This document shows positions 55,985-64,000 of a stretch of 64,000 bases of DNA, piece by piece. Below the pieces are notes generated by a model. That model searched no databases. It was not told the DNA's origin and worked only from the letters and a program-made list of their open reading frames with translations. Within the stretch, counting starts at the first letter, position 1, and every line of letters begins with the position of its first letter. The stretch is from Lunularia cruciata (taxonomy: Eukaryota > Streptophyta > Marchantiopsida > Lunulariales > Lunulariaceae), in NCBI GenBank assembly GCA_948567375.1, contig OX419760.1:34906001-34970000 (forward strand). Direction: 5' to 3'. Made by a program: the position numbers and the translations under genes.

Positions 55985-56714
55985 TGTAATACTCTGAGAA
56001 CAAGAGAGAAAACACAAATTGCACACTCAAAACATTTGATGCCCCAAGGGAGCACCTTCTCTTTATTATATAGGCAAAGAGGATCTCCTCCAAGGAAGCT
56101 CCACCATAGGATTAGGGACACAGATAGGTGACATGTCAGCAAGCTCCACCCTTGGATTACTTACTTGGATGGGTGACCTGTCTGGTCTAGGTCCTATCTG
56201 GTTGGTCAAACAAGCTTTGACCGGAGGGAATCTTTTAGGGAATCTTCCTATAGGAATCTCAGAATCACGTAAGGTACCATTGGAAAGCTCTTGACGAGAC
56301 AAAGTAGAGGGAGGGAAGGCCAGCCTTTTCTCTATTGGGAGCGGAATCTGCACATTTTTGAGGCCTAATTCATCCGTTTAGGCCTCCAAAATTGCCTTCA
56401 AAGATTTCAGGCATATTTCGGTTCCTACTCTATTAGTAGAAGTCCCCTTTTGGTGATACCTCTTTCTGATCTGTTTAGTTCATCATGTGTAACATCTTTC
56501 CAGATGTTACTAAACCAATTCTCACCTTTAAATCATATGTCTAGCTATTGGTTCTAAGGTTCTCAAGTCTATTTTGGTTTCTGCACTATTAGTAGAAATA
56601 CTCTTTTGGTGATACTTCTATCTGATCTATTTTGACCATCATGTATAACATCATTCAAAAAGTTACCAAACCGAATTTCACATCTAGATCATATGGCTAA
56701 CCCTTGGTATTACA
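55985..56714 (-). repeat. 5' LTR of element F
   Basis: 730 bp with both U3 modules. On the minus strand CTATATAATAAAG (near 56,064) is the TATA box. Ends at the target duplication ATATG. Confidence 0.94.
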
Positions 56715-57030
56715 ATATGCCTCCAAGATTGATGTGAGAGTGAATGGTCACAACATCAAGGATGCATTGGTTGATGGAGGATCAACAATAAATGCCATGT
56801 CAGAAAGGTTGATGAAGAAGTTGGGTATGATACCCTCAAGACCTTTAACATTTGTGGTGAGCATGGCAAACAAGCAACAAGTTTGACCAATAGAGGTGAT
56901 GGATAAGGTGGTAATTTCAGTTATAGGAGTTCAAAATCTCATGACTTTCCAAGTCTTGAAGGATTCAAGCTATGACTTACTTCTTGGGAGGCCATGGTTG
57001 AGAGCATCATGCACAACTGATTGATGAAAC
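56715..57030 (+). pseudogene. Element G protease
   Basis: Resumes after F: V-N-G-H-N-I-K-D-A-L-V-D-G-G-S-T-I-N-A-M-S. The active site reads D-G-G-S rather than D-T/S-G-A, as in several plant Athila/Tat-like proteases. Later L-L-L-G-R-P-W-L-R-A-S (near 56,980). One TGA near 56,884 (likely CGA) interrupts it. Confidence 0.85.
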
Positions 57031-58125
57031 AAAGGGTACTTGAGGACTAGGTCATCCAACCATATAATCATAGCTTTTGTGACTAACACCACAAACACTT
57101 CACATTTAGATACACCATCTTCTGATTATTGGGAATCAGATTTTGAAGAAAGAGCTTCAAGTGTGGACACAAGCATGGAAGAGGAGACTTCCACAAAGGA
57201 GGATGAACTTGAATCTGATTCAGATGTGTATCCTTTGTGTGCTATGGATTTTGCACCTAAGCTATAGGTTTTGAAGGACCCTGATAAATCACCATTGACA
57301 CTTGAGGAGGTAGAGAGAAGGTTATCTACCCTCAAGTATGGTTCAAATGTTACCAAGGAGGAGAAGGTGCAATTTGAGGAGATTTTTTGCAAGTTCATCC
57401 ATGTGTTTGCTTTTAGTTACAAGGATTTGAAGGAAGTCACCTTGGAGGAGCACAAGACAGAGGTGGAGTCACATGCAAGACCAATATGCCAAAAGCAATG
57501 TTGCATTAGCCCACCAATATCTGTGGTTGTGAAGGAGGAGATTGATAAGCTTAAGGAGGCTGGATTTATCTTTGAGGTAGAGAATTCAGAATGGATGTCT
57601 CCAATTGTCATTGTGAAGAAAAAGAATGGCAAGCTTCGGGTATGTGTGGATTACAAGAAGCTCAATGCTTTTATCAAGAAGGACTACTACCCATTGCCAT
57701 TCATTGATGAGATCTTGGAGGAGGTTGTAGGTCATGAGAGGTACAATTCTGGAGATGGTTATAGTGGATATAACCAAATCAAGATTGCACTAGAGCATCA
57801 ACAACTCAACACGTTCATCACACCTTGAGGAACTTACACTTTCAAGGTCATGCCTTTTGGGCTTTGCAATGCTTGAGCCACATTCCAACGGTTCACAAAC
57901 AAGCCATTTGAACCTTTCATTGGGAAATTTGTGGGAGACTTTATTGATGACTTTTGTGTCTATGGGAGCAAGGAGGAGCACTTTGAGCACCTAATCAAGG
58001 TCTTGTAATGCTTGGATGAGGCAAATGCATCACTCAACCCAAAGAAGTGCATTTTTAGATGTGAAGAAGGTCTACTTTTGGGACACATCATCTCCAAGGG
58101 TGGAATAGCAATTGATCCTTAGAAG
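57031..58125 (+). pseudogene. Element G reverse transcriptase
   Basis: An acidic linker (57,040-57,267) ends at TAG. RT then follows (57,271-57,828): W-M-S-P-I-V-I-V-K-K-K-N-G-K-L-R-V-C, Y-P-L-P-F-I-D-E-I-L. Past TGA, M-P-F-G-L-C-N-A and the catalytic F-I-D-D near 57,942-57,953, then L-G-H-I-I-S-K-G-G-I. Stops near 57,826, 57,873, 58,006 and 58,120. Many sit where C>T would create them. Confidence 0.88.
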
Positions 58126-58800
58126 GTGAGGAAAATCTCAGACCTTCCAATCCCTTCAAGCTTGACAAAGTTATGCCAATTCTTGGAGATGGTTGGATAC
58201 TATAGGAGGTTCATCTTCTCATTCTCCAACAAGGCTTATGCATTGACCATCTACATGAAGAAGGGTGTAGATTACATGGTGATTTTGGAGGACAAGGAGG
58301 CTCTCAAGGCTTTAGAGGAGGTCAAGCAATCCCTTGTTGTAGCTCCAATTCTTGCTGAACCTGATTGGAGTAAGCCTTTTAGTCTCTACATTGATGCTTC
58401 TAATGTAGCTATAGGATGCACTCTTAGTCAATTAGACCAAGATGGGCATGATCATCCAATAGCTTATGCTAGTAGGCAGATGGTTTCAGCAGAAAAGAAC
58501 TACTTGGTCATGGAGAGAGAAGGGTTGGCAGTGATCTTTGGTCTCAAGAAGTTTAGACACTACTTGATTGGAGGGAAAGCCACCATTGTCACAGATCACA
58601 AGGCTTTGAAATACATCTTCAACAAGCCTAATATTGAAGGGAGACTAGCAAGGTGGATGATACTCTCGTCTGAGTATGACTACACCATTGAGGATAGGCT
58701 AGGAAAGAAACATGCAAATGCTGATTTGTTATCTAGAGCCTATGGTCATGATGGAGATGAGCCACTGGATGATTCCTTCCCGGATGAAGAGCTCATGACA
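58126..58800 (+). pseudogene. Element G RNase H (open)
   Basis: The 283-codon frame 58,126-58,977: M-V-G-Y-Y-R-R-F-I (RT end), S-L-Y-I-D-A-S-N-V-A-I-G-C-T-L, E-R-E-G-L-A-V-I-F-G-L-K-K-F-R-H-Y-L, V-T-D-H-K-A-L-K-Y. All catalytic acids are present. It ends with the L-S-R-A-Y-G-H-D-G linker to integrase. Confidence 0.9.
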
Positions 58801-60132
58801 ATCTCAATCACTCAAGAGGCTCCAATGGAGTACAAGGAGATTGTGGATTTTGTGACAAGAGGTAACTATCTAGAAGGGATGCATGCTGGGGAGAGGAAGG
58901 CCCTTGCAGCAAGATCTAGACCTTACACAATGGTGGAGGATATTCTTTTTCACCAGGGAGCAGATGGTTTACTTTGAAGAGCAGTCGGTAAGGAAGAGTC
59001 TATCCTACTTATAAAGGAGTTTCATGAAGGTTTAGTGTGTGGAGGACACTTTGCAAGAAAGGTGACTGCTTTCAAGATTCTAGATGCAGGTTACCATTGG
59101 AGAGGGATTTTACAAGATTGTCTTGATTATTGCAAAAATTATCATGTTTGTCAAGCTTTTGCTAGAAAGTCTACATCCACTCCACCACTTAGATTAATTC
59201 CATTGCTAGGACCTTTTGAGAAGTGTGGAATAGATTTTGCAGGTCTCTCAATAGAACCCTAAGGAACAATTGGTACATTGTGGTAGTTACTGATTACCTT
59301 ACCAAGTGGGTTGAGGCTAGGCCATTGAGGGACAAGAATGAAGATGAAGTTGGTAGATTTCTTTATGAATGCATTATTACTAGATTTGGATGCCCTTTGG
59401 AGTTGGTTTCTGATAGAGGAGGAGAGTTTACATGAAGCATTACTATAGCAATGCTATGACATTTCTCTATCACACATAGAGTAACTACATCCTATAAGCC
59501 AAATTCCAATGGCTTGGAAGAGAGAACCAATCAGACCTTGTGCATGATATTGGCCAAAGATGCAGAAATAGAGGGGGCTAAACATCATTAGGACAAGAAG
59601 ATTCATGCAGTTTTGTGTGAGTATAGGACAACCATGAAGACTTCCATAGGATATTCTCCATTTCAATTGGTATATGGTATTGAGTCTACCTCACCTATTC
59701 ACTTTGATCTTCCTACCTTCCAAAGCATTCATAGGAGATTGAAGAAAGCACAAGGAGGTGATGAAAAGAAGTCAAGGAAGGATCAACTCATGGAGTTGGA
59801 AGAGGCAAGAGCAGTTGCTATGGTTTAAGTGGAGCAAGCGCAAAGGAAACAAAAGGAGATCTATGACAAGAAGAAAGGCAAGAAGAAGGTGGAGCCTTTC
59901 AAAGAAAGTGATTGGGTAATGTTGTTTAATTATATTTGATTCAAGAGAGTGCAAAAGAAGTTTTTGCCTAAATACTTTGGACCTTTCATAGTGGAGAAGG
60001 TGTGGGGCAATTACACCTATGATCTCAAGGATTTGAGAGGAAGACACTTTGATAGGATTAACCATGATAAGTTGAAGATGTATCACAGAAGGTAGAGAGA
60101 CCTTCTCTTTGAGAACGAAGTGAAAACTTAGT
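58800..60132 (+). pseudogene. Element G integrase, broken, no chromodomain
   Basis: Zinc region with H-F-A-R-K-V-T-A-F-K and Y-C-K-N-Y-H-V-C-Q (59,035-59,170). Core: Y-I-V-V-V-T-D-Y-L-T-K-W-V-E-A, then F-G-C-P-L-E-L-V-S-D-R-G-G-E-F (59,390-59,435), stop, N-G-L-E-E-R-T-N-Q-T (catalytic Glu, near 59,510), S-P-F-Q-L-V-Y-G. The tail with W-V-M-L-F and Y-F-G-P-F-I-V-E-K (near 59,975) ends before the purine tract. Frame changes near 59,250, 59,435 and 59,820. Absence of a chromodomain sets G apart from families I and II. Confidence 0.88.
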
Positions 60133-60143
60133 CTCGGGGGAAA
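60133..60143 (+). other. Polypurine tract of element G
   Basis: CTCGGGGGAAA directly before the 3' LTR, fixing the plus orientation of G. Confidence 0.85.
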
Positions 60144-60834
60144 TGTAACACCCATTTGTGCATGTGTGTGGTATTGTGATATTTAGCTTGGTATTACAAG
60201 TACTTGAGAGATATTATTTATATAGAGATAAATGATGGTTCTACATTAGTCATGATTAGCTAAAGTTAGTCATAGCTTAAATAGAGGGGACCTTGCTTTA
60301 GGGGAGGTGGAAAAGATGAGCATCACTATTTTGGATTCTAGTGTGTTGACTTAGCATTATTCCTAGGTGTTTGGCTTTGAGGAAAGAGTTAAGAACTCTT
60401 GGGCCCGCAAGCCTTTTTGTTTTGGATTCTTCTATAGTCCAAGGATAGCCCATGTGAAGGAATTGTTGACTTAGTGGTTGGGTCAAGATAAGATTACATG
60501 CTAATGGAATATGCCCATGTGAATGGATATTCTTTTTTACTTTTTGACTATACTTGACTTTTAGTCTAGTAACTTGAGTTACTATGGTAATAAATAACTT
60601 TGGTGCGTAACTTTTTCACAAGTATATAAACAAGGAGTGAGGAGGTACTCATCATACTTTCATTTGCAACTATCTTTCTCTCATTGAGTTCTCTAGTGAG
60701 TAATGTCTTGAGTCTTGGAGTGTTAGCCTTGGAGGAGTATGATGGAGTTGGGGTTCCTTGCCTTCTTAGTCCATGGTGCACTACCATAATAGCCATCAGA
60801 GGTTCATCTTGAGTGAGAGACAGGCCGGCTCACA
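60144..60834 (+). repeat. 3' LTR of element G
   Basis: 691 bp, same ends as 44,656-45,346. TATA box AAGTATATAAAC near 60,622. Followed by the second half of repeat M. Confidence 0.93.
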
Positions 60835-60894
60835 GTCCTAGCAACCTAGCTTTGGCATAAAAAATATCATGATATAGAATTTGGTGTCATGTGA
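60835..60894. repeat. Dispersed repeat M, copy 3, right half
   Basis: GTCCTAGCAACCTAGC continues the sequence interrupted at 44,655, as shown by the whole copy at 15,590. After 56 bp it is itself interrupted by H3. Confidence 0.7.
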
Positions 60895-61055
60895 TATGGT
60901 ACCCACATTTTTCATTTTAGCCTTGCTGAAACCAAATTGAAACCAAATGGAGAAGAAATGAGTAGAAACGTGGATTTTGATCAGACTCGAGGAAGTAGAT
61001 TTCATGTAAGAGGAAGAAAGAATCAGACTGGATCAGACCAGAAGAAGCTTACTTT

Positions 61056-61274
61056 GTGGCAGTGGAGGAAAAACTCGGATTAGATGCTGAAGGAGGGCAG
61101 ACCCGAAAGAGGAATAAAGGTTACAAGTCAAGAATATTGTGGGGGCCATATCTCAGTGACGACAAGTCCAAATCAAGCATGCTATATCTCGTTAGAATTG
61201 TCTCGTTAAGAGCTTTCCATTGCCACCAAAATCGCAAAGTTTGGAGGTCTATACAGGAAGTAAAAAGTATTTGA
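61056..61274 (+). CDS. Family V 5' ORF, H3 copy
   Basis: 72 codons, M-A-V-E-E-K-L-G-L-D-A-E-G-G...R-A-F-H-C-H-Q-N-R-K-V-W-R-S-I-Q-E-V-K-S-I. The C-terminal 45 residues align with the H2 frame 47,007-47,216. Open in both, although the surrounding repeats have decayed. Unknown function. Confidence 0.4.
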   Translation: MAVEEKLGLDAEGGQTRKRNKGYKSRILWGPYLSDDKSKSSMLYLVRIVSLRAFHCHQNRKVWRSIQEVKSI

Positions 61275-61489
61275 AGTTTTGGGAGTATATGTACCAAGTA
61301 GTTTGGTGTCTTCGGGTCAACACGACTTCGGACTTCAGGTTTACACAACTTTGGGTCATGAGACTTTGCCTCAAGATGAAGATGACTAAATCCAAGAAAG
61401 TCGGACCTTGGAGTGCAGTGAAGGTGACTTCGGGAGTTTTGCCAGAGAGATAAGACGAAGTTAGAGTATGGAAAGAAGATAGTTAGGAT

Positions 61490-61970
61490 AGACATGACTT
61501 CAATTTCAGTTTTGATTGAAGATAGGAGAGAATTAGAAGAGAAGTAGCAGTAGTGAATAAACCTGAAGTGCAAGATCAGACTATAAGTGTCTTTGGGTCA
61601 GTAACATGAGTGATTAGGGAAAAGTGGGTTGCAAATTGAAGGTGTAGATAGTGTACACATGCTTTCAATTATAATTCTTGATGATGACACAATAGAATTA
61701 GAAAAGGAATTGATAGTAGTTAAACCCAAAGTAAGAGGTAGGATTTCACGTGTCTTTGGATTTGACATTTGACACTTTAGAGAAGAGGGGGTTGGGAGAT
61801 AGAGATTTAGAAGGATTACTTGTGATAGGAATTGTAGCTTAGAGTGGAGAATTAGTAGAATTGGTAGAGGAAATAAGAGTTGTGAAACCCAAGGACAGAG
61901 TAGTAGGAAGTAAAGTTACTTTGGGTTTGGGTTTGAAAGCCGAGGAAGAAGTAGACATCGGATTGGATTA
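61490..61970 (+). pseudogene. Family V C-terminal repeat module, H3 copy
   Basis: Three related units: M-T-S-I-S-V-L-I-E-D-R-R-E-L-E-E (61,495), M-L-S-I-I-I-L-D-D-D-T-I-E-L-E-K-E-L (61,658) and L-L-V-I-G-I-V-A...E-L-V-E-L-V-E-E-I-R-V-V-K-P (61,815). Each is followed by V-V-K/N-P and a hydrophobic strand. Ends E-V-D-I-G-L-D and TAG at about 61,968. Stops and shifts lie between units. Confidence 0.5.
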
Positions 61971-62181
61971 GTAACCGATTTGAGATTTGAATAGGCAGAT
62001 AGGAAGATGTGCATTATCATTTCGGATCTGCAAGTTTGTAGAGTCATAAGAAAGAAGTACATTAGGAAGATAACTGTTGATTGTTTCACTACTTAAGAGT
62101 GGCATTTGTAGTCTTATGTTGTTCAGTGCTCATACTTTAGAGACTAGATAAAGCAAAGTGCTGTGAAGCAGTGCTCATTGC

Positions 62182-62388
62182 TTGAGCATGATTTCGAGTA
62201 TCAACTTTGTAATTGTGTTTGTGAGTGTGTGGAGAAGTTCAAAGTGCAAGTCAGTGTGCTTGTTGGATGTTGGATTCCGTAGCCTTGATCTTGATTCTGT
62301 GTGTTTGATCCTGAGTGAAGTGCAATTGAAGCAATGCCTTGACAGATCTGAGGGGAATTGTAGTGTTGGTAGTATTTTGCATTTGTGA
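62182..62388 (+). CDS. Small Cys-rich ORF in the family V tail, H3 copy
   Basis: 68 codons ending V-C-L-I-L-S-E-V-Q-L-K-Q-C-L-D-R-S-E-G-N-C-S-V-G. It shares its second half with the H1 frame 38,958-39,170. Could be coincidental conservation of non-coding DNA. Confidence 0.3.
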   Translation: MSMISSINFVIVFVSVWRSSKCKSVCLLDVGFRSLDLDSVCLILSEVQLKQCLDRSEGNCSVGSILHL

Positions 62389-62771
62389 GTGCAGTGCGAG
62401 GTTGATGTAAAGCAATTTCAATTGAGGAAGTTGTGCCTTTAGTGGAGGAGTGGAACACAATTCTAAGGCAAAGTTGTTTTGTAGTGAAGTGCCATTTTTG
62501 GGAGAGCCTGAATCATCACAATCAAGATTGTTTAGAAAGAATTGATGGAGTTGTGATTAAGGAGTGTTAATTTGTGACAAGACTGTGAATCAGTGCTTGT
62601 TACTCTCTTCTAGGTGTAGTTTCTACCTGAGAGATTAAAGAAGAAACCAAGAAGAACTACATGTTATTGTTTGACTTCGTATTTGACCAATTCTGACTCG
62701 TGTCTTTGTGGGAACAAACTTTACTTACCCAATTACTGCAAAAGTGATATTTGCCGGGTTGTCACATGTGA

Positions 62772-64000
62772 AACCAAATTGCACACTTGTATGAGAAGTA
62801 AAGTATTGGTTCATTGGTATATTGCATGTTATTATCTATATTAGAGTTTGAGATAGTGTAGTAAACATATGTGCAATACAAATCATGAATTAATCATATG
62901 ATTATGAATTAATTTTTGAGTCATCATGGAATAAGACTCTCTAGCCTTTGGTAGATTTGGCAAGTTCAAATAGATGTAAATGCTCAAGGAATTGCAACCT
63001 TGTGTTTCAACAAAAAAGATAGTGTAGAATATCCTAGCAAAAGATGAAAAGCCTAGAAGTGGTGTGCATTGTTCTTGTGCTCTGATTTTCATTGATGGTT
63101 GTTAGATGATTCAGGTGAGTATTGAATGCATACAACATTGAACAACCTACACACAATTTGATGGGTGACTTTTTTTCCTTTCACAATTTGTGATCAAGAT
63201 AAGCAATACCCAAGTTTTCCCTAATAGGAAAATTAGTAACCAATATAAGAGGTGGACTCTACATTTGGATGCACTTTGTAAAAATTCAACAAAATATAGA
63301 AAGGACTATAGAACCTATAGCGCAACAAGATAAAAGATAGAATGCACACAATCTGCAAGAGAAGGAGAGGACCAAGGAAGGAATGAGGGAGGAAAGGAGG
63401 GGCAAAAAATTTATACAAATGAACTGTAATATATAAGAAGCTCATTCATTGACAAATCCTTGGGTAGCAAGATCCTCATTGAAAATGTCCCCAAAATTGA
63501 CAATCAAAAAGTCCAAATGAGAATGGTGAAAAAAAATTTCAGTTTGCAAATAGATTTAAATATTGGAGTGAATATATCACATCAATTAGATTCTACAACA
63601 AAAAACACTTCTAAAATGCATTAGTGCCACCTATTCCACATTCTATATTGGCATGCCTTAGAGCATGCTCTATTGAATGCTCGTAAGACCGGATTGCTTG
63701 CTTGCATATTCTCATCTTCTCTACCATCCATACGTTGGAGCACAAACATTTTTGCACCCATATAATCCTAATCTCAAAGTAATATTCTTGAAAAATGTCA
63801 TGTTATTCACGCCAATGATTGCAAATATGACTAACTTGTAAACACATAATGTCATGAAATGAACTTGCATATTCAGCATCCACATACGTTATAAGGCTAT
63901 CATTCATTCATCATTCATTCATAAACCCTAAACTAAATTAGACCTTCTTGGAGTGATATGGCTCTAATGATATGAGTGATAATGATATGGATATGATATG
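62772..64000. other. Unassigned AT-rich region
   Basis: No recognisable gene. Short frames at 62,883-63,092 and 63,233-63,445 (-) have no motif. A run of TCATTCAT words lies at 63,900-63,922, followed by TAAACCCTAAAC (a telomere-like 12-mer). The last 40 bases are a GATATG-type simple repeat. Confidence 0.45.

Larger units (their letters stand above)
50173..56714 (-). mobile_element. Element F: family I Ty3/gypsy chromovirus, best preserved copy
   Basis: LTRs 50,173-50,851 and 55,985-56,714. Exact 5-bp target duplication ATATG (50,168-50,172 and 56,715-56,719) inside element G. Minus-strand leader ORFs, gag, protease, RT, RNase H, integrase and chromodomain are all readable, with few breaks: single stops in gag, RT, RNase H and integrase, and one frameshift near 52,930. 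Integrase keeps both Asp residues and the Glu. It is the reference for family I here, inactive as it stands. Confidence 0.95.
44656..60834 (+). mobile_element. Element G: family IV Ty3/gypsy, non-chromovirus, with nested H2 and F
   Basis: LTRs 44,656-45,346 and 60,144-60,834, both 691 bp. A tRNA-Asp-like primer site follows the first, and a CTCGGGGGAAA purine tract (60,133-60,143) precedes the second. Internal order: leader, gag, protease, RT, RNase H, integrase, all plus strand, no chromodomain. H2 (45,467-47,287) lies in the leader and F (50,173-56,714) between gag and protease. Removing both leaves about 7.8 kb, a normal length. Inserted in repeat M. Confidence 0.92.
60895..62766 (+). mobile_element. 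H3: family V short form with clear target duplication
   Basis: 1,872 bp from TATGGTACCCACA to GGGTTGTCACA. Exact target duplication TGTGA (60,890-60,894 and 62,767-62,771). Plus-strand coding order: a 72-codon frame at 61,056-61,274, a C-terminal module of three degenerate units at 61,490-61,970 ending E-E-V-D-I-G-L-D, and the tail with the small Cys-rich frame (62,182-62,388). TG...CA ends (start mutated to TA) plus 5-bp duplication fit an LTR. But in X2 the protein frame begins only ~0.58 kb from the same terminus, which is not how an LTR with an internal gene would look. Confidence 0.85.

Noticed and set aside
44656-60834. Element G as carrying an envelope gene
   Set aside because: After integrase the frame runs directly into the purine tract and LTR; there is no room for a further gene.
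63915-63935. TAAACCCTAAAC as a telomere or interstitial telomeric array
   Set aside because: A single 12-mer; no tandem array follows.

Overview
The window looks like heterochromatic, repeat-packed nuclear DNA of a land plant. Evidence is the Ty3/gypsy LTR retrotransposons with plant-type primer sites (initiator tRNA-Met and a tRNA-Asp-like site), chromodomain-bearing integrases, 5-bp target duplications, and coding decay dominated by C>T/G>A changes. I cannot name the species. I see no convincing intact host gene, rRNA, tRNA or CRISPR array. Nearly all coding signal is broken retroelement protein.

Layout. 1-5.1 kb: unassigned DNA; the first ~3 kb is visibly richer in G+C and CpG. 5.1-6.9 kb: an old non-LTR-type reverse transcriptase fragment (+). 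6,983-13,587: element A (-), a full-length family I chromovirus. 13.6-15.7 kb: unassigned DNA with a 78-bp tandem duplication and a dispersed repeat (M). 16.7-34.1 kb: a deep nest. The outermost element K (-) survives as integrase, RNase H and RT islands. Into K went C (17,200-26,011, TSD CTTGC), L (solo LTR 26,542-27,053) and D (27,109-33,046, TSD ATTAA). C contains family I element B (18,544-25,079, +). D contains a family I solo LTR (28,198-28,946, TSD GAGAT) and a composite of a family IV LTR joined to a family V fragment. 34.5-38.6 kb: degenerate DNA with a ~33-bp minisatellite, an LTR-like promoter and a 61-bp near-perfect inverted repeat. 38,609-42,055: family V copy H1 (-). 42.06-43.06 kb: gag-like remnant N (-). 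44,656-60,834: element G (+, family IV), split by H2 (45,467-47,287) and by the well-preserved family I element F (50,173-56,714, -, TSD ATATG). 60,895-62,766: family V copy H3 (TSD TGTGA). The rest is unassigned AT-rich DNA.

How parts work together. Family I (A, B, F, one solo LTR) has ~0.73-kb LTRs, a tRNA-iMet primer site, an unusual ORF between primer site and gag, then gag with a CCHC knuckle, protease, RT, RNase H, integrase and chromodomain. Family II (C, D) are chromoviruses with ~0.4-kb palindrome-rich LTRs. Family IV (G, E1) lacks a chromodomain and has a tRNA-Asp-like primer site and a D-G-G protease motif.

The least explained component is family V (H1, H2, H3, X2). It has TG...CA ends and 5-bp target duplication, with no reverse transcriptase or transposase that I recognise. 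Its longest copies carry a reading frame with an unfamiliar N-terminal domain, a long coiled coil and a C-terminal module that is repeated in the shorter copies. It is the best candidate for an undescribed mobile unit here.
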